Of a stretch of 7,073 nucleotides of DNA, positions 1 to 6,520 are shown piece by piece. The notes under the pieces are model-generated. The model made no database searches. It had not been told where the DNA came from and was given only the letters and a program-made list of their open reading frames with translations. The translations under genes and the position numbers were made by a program. Position 1 is the stretch's first letter; the number at the start of each line of letters is the position of its first letter. Source of the DNA: an uncultured Peptococcaceae bacterium (lineage in GTDB: Bacteria; Bacillota; Peptococcia; Peptococcales; Peptococcaceae); assembly GCA_900553245.1 (NCBI GenBank), contig USCP01000100.1, positions 1-7,073 on the forward strand, given 5' to 3'.

Positions 1-29
1 GGCCGAAATTAGGGTTTCTATACAGTCTG

Positions 30-70
30 AGCCTTCGAGCACAACGCTCGAAGGCTTTTATTTTTTATTC
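30..70 (+). terminator. Intrinsic terminator for plus-strand (convergent) transcription
   Basis: A perfect 11-bp inverted repeat, AGCCTTCGAGC (30-40) and GCTCGAAGGCT (46-56), encloses a 5-base loop (ACAAC). On the plus strand it is followed by TTTATTTTTTATTC (57-70), a good U-tract. Read on the minus strand, the hairpin is followed by CAGACTGTATAG, which is not U-rich. By standard criteria it therefore terminates transcription arriving from the left, not the ispG transcript. The T-tract overlaps the last codon and stop codon of ispG. The hairpin could still stabilise the 3' end of the ispG mRNA or terminate it weakly. Confidence 0.82.
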
Positions 71-1120
71 TGCCAGAAGCTTATTCAATTCTTCTTTGAA
101 GGCATCAAGGAGTTCTTCTTCATGGCATTTCTTCACGATTTCACCTTTACGGAAGATGATCCCTGCGCCACGGCCGCCGGCGATACCGAGGTCCGCTTCA
201 CGGGCTTCACCAGGGCCGTTAACCACGCAGCCCATAACCGCAATTTTTAGCGGACGCTTGATTGGCTGGCAGAGGTTTTCCACATGTTCCGCCAATGCCG
301 CCAAGTTGATTTGGGTACGGCCACAAGTCGGACAACTGATAATGTCCACCCCTTCTTCCATGAGACCCAGGGATTTCAAAATTCCGTTGGCTACAGGAAG
401 CTCGTTGGCCGGGTCCCCAGTCAATGACACGCGAATGGTGTCGCCAATCCCATGGGCCAAGAGAGCGCCAATCCCCACGGAGGATTTCACGGTGCCCATA
501 CGTACCGTGCCTGCTTCAGTCACACCGAGATGCAATGGATATGGGAAGCGTTCCGCCACCATTTCATTGACTTTAATCATCATTGGCACGTTGGAGCTCT
601 TTACGGACAAAACAATCTTCTTGAAGCCCAAGGACTCACAATAGGCCACATACTTTTCAAGACTTTCAACCATCGCTTCTGGACATGGATGGCCATATTT
701 TTCAAGAAACTCTTTCTCAATAGAGCCGGAGTTGACGCCGATACGAATAGCAGCATCATGCTTCTTTGCCGCTTCCACAACCATTCCCAGCTGTTCTAAG
801 CCGCCAATGTTCCCCGGATTGATTCGCACCGCATCCACGCCTTGCTCCAAGCAAGCAATGGCAATCTTATAGTCAAAGTGTACATCCGCAATAATAGGTA
901 CCGAGCTTTGCTTGGCAACAGCTGCCAAAGCAGGCACCGCATCCATATCCGGTGCAGCCACACGCACAAGGGCCGCGCCCAACTGAGCCAATTGCTCCAC
1001 TTGTGCCAAAGTGGCTTCCACATCATGGGAATCGGTATTGGTCATGGATTGCACCGTCACCGGATACTCAGACCCCATTCCAACATTGCGAATCATAAAC
1101 GAAATCGTTTCTCGTCTCAT
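65..1120 (-). CDS. ispG: 4-hydroxy-3-methylbut-2-en-1-yl diphosphate synthase (IspG/GcpE)
   Basis: This cytosolic [4Fe-4S] enzyme of the MEP isoprenoid pathway converts 2-C-methyl-D-erythritol 2,4-cyclodiphosphate to HMBPP. The 351-residue product has the N-terminal TIM-barrel signature (VQSMTNTDSHDV near residues 23-34, and RINPGNIG at 99-106). It also has the C-terminal iron-sulphur domain: C263 and C266 in CPTCGRT, C298 in MGCVVNGPGE, and E305. The spacing of these four ligands matches the E. coli enzyme (C270, C273, C305, E312). The length is typical of the short bacterial form. The ATG is preceded by GGGGTGA (1125-1131), five to six bases upstream. The gene starts 13 bases after the rseP stop and is the last gene of the uppS-to-ispG unit. 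It has no strong terminator of its own on the minus strand. Family assignment is very secure. Confidence 0.97.
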   Translation of the reverse strand: MRRETISFMIRNVGMGSEYPVTVQSMTNTDSHDVEATLAQVEQLAQLGAALVRVAAPDMDAVPALAAVAKQSSVPIIADVHFDYKIAIACLEQGVDAVRINPGNIGGLEQLGMVVEAAKKHDAAIRIGVNSGSIEKEFLEKYGHPCPEAMVESLEKYVAYCESLGFKKIVLSVKSSNVPMMIKVNEMVAERFPYPLHLGVTEAGTVRMGTVKSSVGIGALLAHGIGDTIRVSLTGDPANELPVANGILKSLGLMEEGVDIISCPTCGRTQINLAALAEHVENLCQPIKRPLKIAVMGCVVNGPGEAREADLGIAGGRGAGIIFRKGEIVKKCHEEELLDAFKEELNKLLAE

Positions 1121-1133
1121 AGTGTCACCCCAT

Positions 1134-2198
1134 TTAATTGATTAGATGAAGAATATCGTTGTATGTGACATAAAGCATCAATGCCATCAAAGCAAGCATC
1201 CCAACCATATTCACGAGAAGCTCCTTATCGGCACGAACAGGAATCCCTCTCACTGCTTCAATGGTTAAGAACAACAACCGACTGCCATCCAATGCCGGAA
1301 TCGGCAACAAGTTGAGCAATCCAAAGTTCACAGACAGCACAGCAAGCATGCTCACCACGTTCCAAACACCTTGACTCACACTGTCTCCGATGGCATTAAC
1401 AATCCCAACCGGACCTGCCAAGCCACCCTCTTCGTCGTTGACCGCAGTTTTTCCAGTCACTAAATCGACCACCGCATCAAAAACCATCGTGCTCATACCA
1501 ACAGTCATGAATGTCGATTGTTTAAATGCCTCCACAACACCAACTTCTTTATGGGTGGTCTCAAGTTTTTTTGTCACACCCAAAGCCGGGCGTTCTAAAT
1601 CCTCATTATACTCTGGGGTTAGCGTCGTTTCATGCGTCACACCATCACGCTTAACCACAAGCTGAAGATCGCCGCTTTTATAATCCTTCATGAAATTATC
1701 AACATCAACCCAAGTATTGACCGATTGATCATTGATTTTTGTAATATAGTCGCCGGCCTTCAGGCCAGCTGCTTCTGCCGGTGATTTTTCAGTGATTTCT
1801 GCTACAATCGGTGGACTGTCGTTATCCACTACATTCACACCAAGTGCCAAATAACACGCCATTAAGGCAACAATCGCCAAGAGAAAGTTCATCAACGGTC
1901 CCGCTGCAGTGAACAGCATACGGTGGATAATCGGACGATTTTGAAACAATCGCGGATCATCGTGGTCCAGCTCATCCTCAGCTTCACCGCTAATACCTCG
2001 TACACTTACAAAGCCACCTGCAGGAATGGCGCTCAACACATATTCTGTTTCACCCTTTTGAAAGGATGCAATTTTCGGTCCCATCCCGATGCTAAAAGTC
2101 GTTACATACATCCCGCTGATTTTTGCCACAATAAAATGACCAAATTCATGCACTGCAACCAAAAAGCCAAGCAGAAGAACGGCTATAATGATGTTCAT
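1134..2198 (-). CDS. rseP: RIP metalloprotease RseP/RasP (site-2 protease, M50B)
   Basis: This integral-membrane zinc protease performs intramembrane cleavage. Known family substrates include anti-sigma factors and remnant signal peptides; the substrate here is unknown. Counting from the ATG at 2198 (354 aa), the first membrane segment carries HEFGH at 17-21 (zinc ligands H17 and H21, catalytic E18). A second membrane segment lies near 93-120, a single PDZ domain near 130-195 (including AAGLKAGDYI), and membrane segments near 282-305 and 328-347. The second active-site motif NLLPIPALDG (296-305) supplies zinc ligand D304. The single PDZ and the length resemble Gram-positive RasP-type enzymes, not the two-PDZ E. 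coli RseP. The chosen ATG overlaps the dxr TGA as ATGA, which suggests translational coupling. A GTG three codons upstream (2207) is the alternative start. The nearby ribosome binding sequence is weak (GAACGAG). Confidence 0.95.
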   Translation of the reverse strand: MNIIIAVLLLGFLVAVHEFGHFIVAKISGMYVTTFSIGMGPKIASFQKGETEYVLSAIPAGGFVSVRGISGEAEDELDHDDPRLFQNRPIIHRMLFTAAGPLMNFLLAIVALMACYLALGVNVVDNDSPPIVAEITEKSPAEAAGLKAGDYITKINDQSVNTWVDVDNFMKDYKSGDLQLVVKRDGVTHETTLTPEYNEDLERPALGVTKKLETTHKEVGVVEAFKQSTFMTVGMSTMVFDAVVDLVTGKTAVNDEEGGLAGPVGIVNAIGDSVSQGVWNVVSMLAVLSVNFGLLNLLPIPALDGSRLLFLTIEAVRGIPVRADKELLVNMVGMLALMALMLYVTYNDILHLIN

Positions 2199-3352
2199 AG
2201 TGCACACACTCGTTCTTTCAGCAATTCAGCCGTCTTACTACGTGCCATTGCATCAATATCATAAATGTGCTGCAAAGATTCAATCGCTTGCCATGGAATA
2301 CGTTCCACACATTCCATCACGGTAGGAACAATATCTACAAAACGAATCTTTTCCTCAAGGAAAGCCGCAACAGCCACTTCATTGGCGGCGTTCATAACAA
2401 TCGGTGCGGACCCGCCGCGGCGCCCACATTCGTACGCCATGTTAATCCCCGGGAACACATCAAAGCGTGGTTTTTCAAAATGCAAAGTGCCCATATCCCA
2501 CACATTGAGGGCTTCAAAGCCAGTGTTCACACGTTCCGGATAGGTCATTGCCAATTGAATAGGAAGACGCATATCTGGTAATCCTAATTGGGCTTTAATG
2601 GCACCATCGGTAAATTGCACCATGGAATGGATAATGCTTTCAGGATGCACCACTACTTGAATGCGATCATACTCACAACGGAACAAATAATGGGCTTCGA
2701 TGATTTCAAGACCCTTATTCACCATGGTGGCGGAATCAATGGTAATTTTAGCACCCATTGACCAGTTTGGATGCTTTAACGCATCTGATTTTTTGATTTC
2801 CTCAAAACGTTCCGCCGGCCAGGTTCTAAAAGGACCGCCCGATGCAGTGAGAATAATCTTTTCTACTTCTTCCGGACGCTCCTCAAGACATTGAAAAATT
2901 GCGGAATGCTCGGAATCCACAGGAATGATGGTGCCCTTATAAGTATCGAGCAAATCCAAAACCAAATCGCCGGCTTCTACCATGGTTTCCTTATTCGCCA
3001 GACCAATACGTAAACCGGCACGTAAAGAATCCAAGGTTGGTGCAATCCCTGCCGCACCGGTAATAGCACCAATCACACAATCCACGTTTTCCAAACAAGA
3101 TGCATAATCATCCCACATATAATGATAATTGATTTTCGGGGTTTCTACCTGAATCCCTTTAAAATATTCATAGGTATCCTTATCCGTGATAAAAACGTGT
3201 TTTGGTTGATATTTTTTCACTTGCTCATAAAGCAAGGCTTTATTTCGATGGGCCGATAACAAGTCAACTTGATAGGTCCCAAGGGCATCGACCACTTCTA
3301 AGGTCTGTGTCCCAATCGACCCGGTTGAACCAAGAAGAGCCAAATGTTTCAT
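2195..3352 (-). CDS. dxr: 1-deoxy-D-xylulose 5-phosphate reductoisomerase (Dxr/IspC)
   Basis: This enzyme performs the first committed step of the MEP pathway: NADPH-dependent rearrangement and reduction of DXP to 2-C-methyl-D-erythritol 4-phosphate, with a divalent metal, in the cytosol. It is the target of fosmidomycin. The 385-residue product shows the NADPH-binding loop GSTGSIG (8-14), LANKET (118-123), metal ligands D146 and E148 in VDSEHSAIFQ, SGGPF (171-175), and HPNWSMG (195-200 region). It also has NKGLE with N212, K213 and metal ligand E216, and the HPESIIHSMV segment near 236-245. All expected catalytic residues are present. The reading frame extends two codons upstream to a TTG (3358). 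However, AAAGGA (3360-3365) lies seven bases before the ATG at 3352, which fixes that ATG as the start. The gene follows cdsA by 25 bases and overlaps rseP by four bases. Confidence 0.97.
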   Translation of the reverse strand: MKHLALLGSTGSIGTQTLEVVDALGTYQVDLLSAHRNKALLYEQVKKYQPKHVFITDKDTYEYFKGIQVETPKINYHYMWDDYASCLENVDCVIGAITGAAGIAPTLDSLRAGLRIGLANKETMVEAGDLVLDLLDTYKGTIIPVDSEHSAIFQCLEERPEEVEKIILTASGGPFRTWPAERFEEIKKSDALKHPNWSMGAKITIDSATMVNKGLEIIEAHYLFRCEYDRIQVVVHPESIIHSMVQFTDGAIKAQLGLPDMRLPIQLAMTYPERVNTGFEALNVWDMGTLHFEKPRFDVFPGINMAYECGRRGGSAPIVMNAANEVAVAAFLEEKIRFVDIVPTVMECVERIPWQAIESLQHIYDIDAMARSKTAELLKERVCAL

Positions 3353-3359
3353 ATACAAA

Positions 3360-3365
3360 TCCTTT
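3360..3365 (-). promoter_or_regulatory. Ribosome binding site deciding the dxr start
   Basis: AAAGGA on the minus strand, seven bases from the ATG at 3352. It is only two bases from the upstream in-frame TTG, so it supports the ATG and a product that begins MKHLALLGSTG. Confidence 0.8.
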
Positions 3366-3377
3366 CTAAAAACAGCA

Positions 3378-4160
3378 TCACTGCATGATACTGAAATAAT
3401 AGAAGCACAAAGGTGCCACCATTAAGAAGCTGTCAAAACGGTCTGCAAAGCCACCATGCCCGGGCAAAATATTGCCACTGTCTTTTACACCAAAAGAACG
3501 CTTAAGATAGCTTTCAAACAAATCACCCACAATAGCACCAAAAGCCACTAAGAGAGCCACAATAACGGCATTGAGCATATTTGGCGCAATTGGCAAGAAA
3601 CGTTGAATAATCAAAGCTGCCACGACCGTCAAGAGCACACCGCCAACGCCGCCTTCAATGGTTTTCTTAGGAGAAAGATGCGGTGCCATTTTGTGCTTAC
3701 CGAGGAAATAACCTGTAAAATACGCACCACTATCACATACCCAAACCATAATGAAGACACTCATCAGCATCCAAGAGCCCTGCGGCAAAAGTCGCAATGA
3801 AATCATGTGCAATGGCAACCAAGTGCAATAAATATTTACAAATGCCAAATACATCATTTCAGGCAAGGCCACTTTTGGATAGGTAAAGACAGTTTCCGCC
3901 ATTACTAAGCCATTGATCAATACAAAAATAAAGCCTAGTTCTTGGGTGACAAAGGTATAGCATCCCAATGCCACTGCCATATTGAAAAGACTAAACACCA
4001 AGAAAGAACGTTGCATCGATTCGCCCTGCATATTTGCAAGCTCATAGTTAAGCGCAAGCATCATGACAAAACCGAATAAATACATCAACGGTGTTGGCCC
4101 AAAAATACATAACAGGACAATGGGAATCCCAACCAATGCTGTTAAAATTCTAGTTTTCAA
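3378..4160 (-). CDS. cdsA: Phosphatidate cytidylyltransferase (CDP-diglyceride synthase)
   Basis: This membrane enzyme makes CDP-diacylglycerol from phosphatidic acid and CTP, the branch point for phospholipid synthesis. The product (260 aa from the TTG) is strongly hydrophobic with about seven or eight predicted membrane segments. It carries the conserved SPKKTIEGGVGG loop (163-174). It also has the full C-terminal family signature spanning S217 to D243: K220, R221, K226, D227, H235-G236-G237, D240, R241 and D243. The length is typical. The longest frame begins at a GTG (4169), but that GTG lies inside the AGGTG sequence (4167-4171), which is ideally placed six bases before the TTG at 4160. 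The TTG start also gives MKTRILTALVG, the usual start of the family. The gene begins nine bases after the uppS stop, whose TAG forms part of the ribosome binding site. Confidence 0.95.
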   Translation of the reverse strand: MKTRILTALVGIPIVLLCIFGPTPLMYLFGFVMMLALNYELANMQGESMQRSFLVFSLFNMAVALGCYTFVTQELGFIFVLINGLVMAETVFTYPKVALPEMMYLAFVNIYCTWLPLHMISLRLLPQGSWMLMSVFIMVWVCDSGAYFTGYFLGKHKMAPHLSPKKTIEGGVGGVLLTVVAALIIQRFLPIAPNMLNAVIVALLVAFGAIVGDLFESYLKRSFGVKDSGNILPGHGGFADRFDSFLMVAPLCFYYFSIMQ

Positions 4161-4166
4161 TACAAA

Positions 4167-4173
4167 CACCTAC
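4167..4173 (-). promoter_or_regulatory. Ribosome binding site of cdsA overlapping the uppS stop codon
   Basis: GTAGGTG on the minus strand, in which TAG is the uppS stop codon and AGGTG pairs with the 16S anti-Shine-Dalgarno sequence. It lies six bases from the TTG at 4160. The arrangement favours that TTG over the GTG at 4169 and suggests that terminating ribosomes reinitiate on cdsA. Confidence 0.7.
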
Positions 4174-4919
4174 TTTTTTAGGCCGCCAAAGCGACGGTCT
4201 CTTTTTTGATATGCATACACAGCATCGTACAAATCTCCGGCGCTGAAATCCGGCCATAATGTATCGGTAATCCAAATTTCCGAATAAGCAATTTGCCACA
4301 ACATGAAGTTACTTAAGCGCAATTCCCCAGAAGAACGAATCAGCAAATCCGGATCCGGCTGCCCAGCTGTATCAAGATGATTGGCAAATGCATCTACATC
4401 AATGTCCTGCCAGTGCATCGTACCATTTTCACAAGCCTTGGCAAGTTGTCGACAAGCATGGACAATTTCCTGGCGACCGCCATAATTGATAGCGATATTG
4501 AAAATCACTTCATCGTTATCTTTTGTCACCGCATAGGCATTGCGAATTTTTTCCTGTACCTTTTCATTTAAACCGTTCATATCGCCAATCATGCGAACAC
4601 AAATGCCCTCTTCATTCAAACGGTCAATTTTTTTATCAAGGTATTCAATAAAAAGCTTCATCAAACCGTCCACTTCTTCTTGCGGACGACGCCAGTTTTC
4701 AGTAGAAAAGGCATACACAGTAAAATACTTGGTGCCAATTTTTTTGATTGTCTGCAGCACTTCGTCAATGGCTTCAACACCGGCTCGATGACCGGCCAAA
4801 CGCATTAACCCTTGCGCAGTTGCCCAGCGTCCATTGCCATCCATAATCACAGCAATATGGCGCGGGATTGTTCCTTGCATGATTTCTTCTATCGTATGAT
4901 GTTGAGTTTCGTTCGTCAT
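4170..4919 (-). CDS. uppS: Isoprenyl transferase (undecaprenyl diphosphate synthase, UppS)
   Basis: This cis-prenyltransferase condenses isopentenyl diphosphate units onto farnesyl diphosphate to make undecaprenyl diphosphate, the lipid carrier for peptidoglycan and other wall polymers. Its substrate supply depends on the MEP pathway encoded downstream by dxr and ispG. The 249-aa product contains HIAVIMDGNGRWA with catalytic D27, GHRAG (43-47), YAFSTENWRRP (69-79), and NYGGRQEI (145-152). It also contains RSSGELRLSNF (195-205) with R195 and R201, followed by E214 in AYSEIW. These residues correspond to the diphosphate- and magnesium-binding residues of the E. coli enzyme. An in-frame ATG at 4934 begins just upstream of the GGAGGGGTG sequence and has no ribosome binding site of its own. 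The ATG at 4919 is therefore preferred. It is the first gene of the envelope-lipid unit. Confidence 0.96.
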   Translation of the reverse strand: MTNETQHHTIEEIMQGTIPRHIAVIMDGNGRWATAQGLMRLAGHRAGVEAIDEVLQTIKKIGTKYFTVYAFSTENWRRPQEEVDGLMKLFIEYLDKKIDRLNEEGICVRMIGDMNGLNEKVQEKIRNAYAVTKDNDEVIFNIAINYGGRQEIVHACRQLAKACENGTMHWQDIDVDAFANHLDTAGQPDPDLLIRSSGELRLSNFMLWQIAYSEIWITDTLWPDFSAGDLYDAVYAYQKRDRRFGGLKK

Positions 4920-4923
4920 TTGA

Positions 4924-4932
4924 CACCCCTCC
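4924..4932 (-). promoter_or_regulatory. Strong ribosome binding site deciding the uppS start
   Basis: GGAGGGGTG on the minus strand, with the GGAGG core eight bases from the ATG at 4919. The upstream in-frame ATG (4932-4934) overlaps this site and cannot use it, so the five-codon extension is unlikely to be translated. Confidence 0.8.
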
Positions 4933-4951
4933 ATATAAATTCAGGACAATC

Positions 4952-4979
4952 ATTTTATATTTTATCACACTCCACTCAA
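4952..4979 (-). promoter_or_regulatory. Candidate sigma-70/sigma-A promoter for uppS-cdsA-dxr-rseP-ispG
   Basis: On the minus strand, TTGAGT (4974-4979) and TAAAAT (4952-4957) are separated by 16 bases, just downstream of the frr terminator. Transcription would start near 4945 and give a leader of about 25 bases before the uppS ATG. The -10 box matches five of six consensus positions and the -35 box four of six. The stretch is AT-rich, so other pairings are possible, such as TTGGTG with GATAAA. The upstream terminator makes a promoter here likely; its exact position is less certain. Confidence 0.5.
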
Positions 4980-5010
4980 AAATTCACCAACTCCTGCAAA
5001 AAGCTACACA

Positions 5011-5040
5011 AACAAAAAAAGACCGGTTCGAGAACCGGTC
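5011..5040 (-). terminator. Intrinsic terminator downstream of frr
   Basis: On the minus strand, GACCGGTT-CTCG-AACCGGTC (5021-5040) forms a perfect, GC-rich 8-bp stem with a tetraloop, immediately followed by TTTTTTTGTT. It begins 11 bases after the frr stop codon. By standard criteria it should separate pyrH-frr from the uppS unit. Confidence 0.9.
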
Positions 5041-5051
5041 ATAAGAGCAGC

Positions 5052-5609
5052 TTAGATGCTCATGATGTCTTTTTCTTTTTCAGCGCAAATAGCGTCAATC
5101 TTTGCAACAGCAGCATCGGTTTGCTTTTGGATATCGTCTTGAGCGCCCTTGGATTCATCTTCGGTAATTTCCTTACCTTTTTCTAATTTCTTAACAGAAT
5201 CATTGGCATCTCTACGAATGTTACGAATGTGAACCTTTGCATCTTCCGCTTTCTTATGCGCTTGCTTTGCCAATTCAGTACGAGTTTCCTTGGTTAATTG
5301 AGGCACTGGAAGGCGGATAATAACGCCATCGTTGTTTGGAGTAATCCCCAAATCGGATTTTTGGATGGCTTTTTCAATATCCTTGATGATGCCCTTATCC
5401 CAAGGCTGAATGGTGATCATGTCAGCAGAAGGAGCACTCACATTTGCCACCTGATTGATAGGAGTTGGAGAGCCGTAGTATTCTACGGTAATCCCGTTCA
5501 ACAAAGAAACATTGGCTTTACCTGTACGAATATGAGACAATTCTTCTTTGAAGCGCTCAATAGATTTTTCCATGCGCTCTTCAGCGTCTAATAAAATTTC
5601 TTCAGTCAT
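5052..5609 (-). CDS. frr: Ribosome recycling factor (RRF)
   Basis: This cytosolic factor, with EF-G, splits post-termination ribosomes. The 185-residue product has the standard family length. An N-terminal helix of the three-helix bundle runs to about residue 30 and ends in HIRTGKAN (27-33; usually RTGRA, a conservative Arg-to-Lys change). It is followed by the beta-rich domain II (about 31-104, with YYGSPTPINQVANVSAP and ITIQPWD) and two long C-terminal helices. R132 in NIRRDAND corresponds to the functionally important Arg132 of E. coli RRF. The ATG follows AGGGGA (5617-5622) at seven bases. Only three bases separate the start from the pyrH stop, and the ribosome binding site lies in the 3' end of pyrH, so the two genes are co-transcribed and probably translationally coupled. 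A strong terminator follows. Confidence 0.97.
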   Translation of the reverse strand: MTEEILLDAEERMEKSIERFKEELSHIRTGKANVSLLNGITVEYYGSPTPINQVANVSAPSADMITIQPWDKGIIKDIEKAIQKSDLGITPNNDGVIIRLPVPQLTKETRTELAKQAHKKAEDAKVHIRNIRRDANDSVKKLEKGKEITEDESKGAQDDIQKQTDAAVAKIDAICAEKEKDIMSI

Positions 5610-5612
5610 AGT

Positions 5613-6332
5613 TTATTCCCCTGTTCCAACAAAAGTACCAATTTTTTCGCCTAAAACAGCCTTCATCATATTCCCGCGTTCATTGATGTTAAATACTTGG
5701 ATAGGGATATTGTTATCCATACACAAAGAAATCGCGGTAGAATCCATGACCTTCAGGCCCTTGTTCAACACTTCCAAGAAAGTTAATTCGTCGAAGCGCT
5801 TTGCATTCGGATTCACCTTAGGATCGCTGTCATAAACGCCATCAACCTTTTTCGCCATTAAAATTGCTTCAGCTTCGATTTCAGCCGCTCTCAATGCAGC
5901 GGTTGTATCGGTGGAGAAGAATGGGTTACCAGTCCCTGCAGCAAAGATGACCACGCGGCCTTTTTCTAAATGTCGGATGGCTCTTCTCTTGATGTAAGGT
6001 TCTGCCACTTCACGCATTTCAATTGCGGACATCACGCGAGTATCTACCCCGTGACTTTCCAACACATCTTGCAACGCCAATGCGTTAATAACAGTAGCCA
6101 ACATTCCCATATAGTCCGCAGTTGCACGGTCAATACCACGCTTAGCGCCGGTTACCCCACGCCAAATATTGCCACCACCTACGACTGCAGCAACTTCAAC
6201 ACCCAAAGCAGCAATTTCAGCAATTTGATCTGCTAAGGAATTCAAAGTATTGCTTTCCAAACCAAATGCTTGCTCACCAGCAAGTGCTTCACCACTGAGT
6301 TTAATAATGACACGTTTAAATTTAGCTTCCAT
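5613..6332 (-). CDS. pyrH: UMP kinase (uridylate kinase)
   Basis: This bacterial-type UMP kinase of the amino-acid-kinase fold phosphorylates UMP to UDP with ATP in pyrimidine nucleotide synthesis. Bacterial family members are typically hexameric and regulated by GTP and UTP. The product (239 aa from the second ATG) shows KLSGEALAG (11-19), VGGGNIWRG (51-59), DRATADYMGMLATVIN (68-83), GTGNPFFSTDTTAALRA (133-149) and the nucleotide-binding KKVDGVYDSDPK (161-172). It ends with MDSTAISLCMDNNIP and QVFNI. Length and motifs are complete. The ATG at 6332 is preferred because GGGGG (6340-6344) lies about seven bases before it. The in-frame ATG at 6338 is only one base from that run. The gene starts its own unit after the tsf terminator and is followed by frr after three bases. 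Confidence 0.96.
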   Translation of the reverse strand: MEAKFKRVIIKLSGEALAGEQAFGLESNTLNSLADQIAEIAALGVEVAAVVGGGNIWRGVTGAKRGIDRATADYMGMLATVINALALQDVLESHGVDTRVMSAIEMREVAEPYIKRRAIRHLEKGRVVIFAAGTGNPFFSTDTTAALRAAEIEAEAILMAKKVDGVYDSDPKVNPNAKRFDELTFLEVLNKGLKVMDSTAISLCMDNNIPIQVFNINERGNMMKAVLGEKIGTFVGTGE

Positions 6333-6338
6333 CGTCAT

Positions 6339-6344
6339 ACCCCC
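6339..6344 (-). promoter_or_regulatory. Ribosome binding site deciding the pyrH start
   Basis: GGGGGT on the minus strand, directly abutting the upstream ATG (6338) but correctly spaced for the ATG at 6332. It can pair with the anti-Shine-Dalgarno sequence through a G-U wobble. The margin between the two starts is only two codons, so the call is tentative. Confidence 0.55.
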
Positions 6345-6385
6345 AAGGTTTTTAATTGAAGACTGTCTTTTTTATTACTTTGATT

Positions 6386-6414
6386 ATTATAACAAATGAG
6401 CGTCTTAAAAGAAA
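6386..6414 (-). promoter_or_regulatory. Candidate promoter for pyrH-frr
   Basis: A perfect -10 hexamer TATAAT (6386-6391) lies on the minus strand, 53 bases before the preferred pyrH ATG. At 17 bases upstream the -35 position holds only TTTCTT (6409-6414), a weak match. The spacer ends in TTTGT and has no TGn extension. The location downstream of the tsf terminator supports a promoter here. The leader would be about 45 bases, with no obvious riboswitch or attenuator. Confidence 0.6.
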
Positions 6415-6473
6415 CTGCTCTTTTATAAAATGCCTATTTGACACTCTTAGACAGCCTGAAAATCAGATTTTTT

Positions 6474-6520
6474 CCAAAAAAAATCCCAAGCCCGTTTCAC
6501 AAGGAAACAAGCCCAGGATT
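6474..6520 (-). terminator. Intrinsic terminator downstream of tsf
   Basis: On the minus strand, bases 6520-6504 and 6498-6482 form a 17-bp stem with five G-U pairs and a 5-base loop (CTTGT). An eight-U run follows (6476-6483, partly shared with the stem base). It starts about 31 bases after the tsf stop codon. The wobble pairs weaken the stem, but its length and the uninterrupted U-tract make it a convincing terminator for the tsf transcript. Confidence 0.85.

Noticed and set aside
96..644. 182-codon plus-strand open frame
   Set aside because: It lies wholly antisense to the well-supported ispG frame, has low-complexity Ser/Pro/Arg-rich content and no recognisable domain. It is a shadow of ispG.
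796..1026. 76-codon minus-strand frame inside ispG
   Set aside because: It is in a different frame from the conserved IspG N-terminal region, is rich in Trp and Leu from frame-shifted codons, and lacks a credible start. It is a shadow frame.
1125..1133. Three-codon minimal frame (ATG GGG TGA) directly after the rseP stop
   Set aside because: It lies inside the ispG ribosome binding site and is most simply a by-product of the G-rich Shine-Dalgarno sequence.
4932..4934. Upstream ATG start for uppS
   Set aside because: It overlaps the GGAGGGGTG ribosome binding site and has no such site of its own. The ATG at 4919 is correctly spaced.
4812..5186. 124-codon plus-strand open frame spanning uppS, the intergenic gap and frr
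   Set aside because: It crosses two real genes and the terminator hairpin and shows no family motif. The gap is better explained by the terminator and promoter.
6421..6430. TTTTATAAAA palindrome upstream of pyrH
   Set aside because: It is a short AT-only palindrome in an AT-rich gap with no good -35 partner. It is insufficient to call a promoter or binding site.
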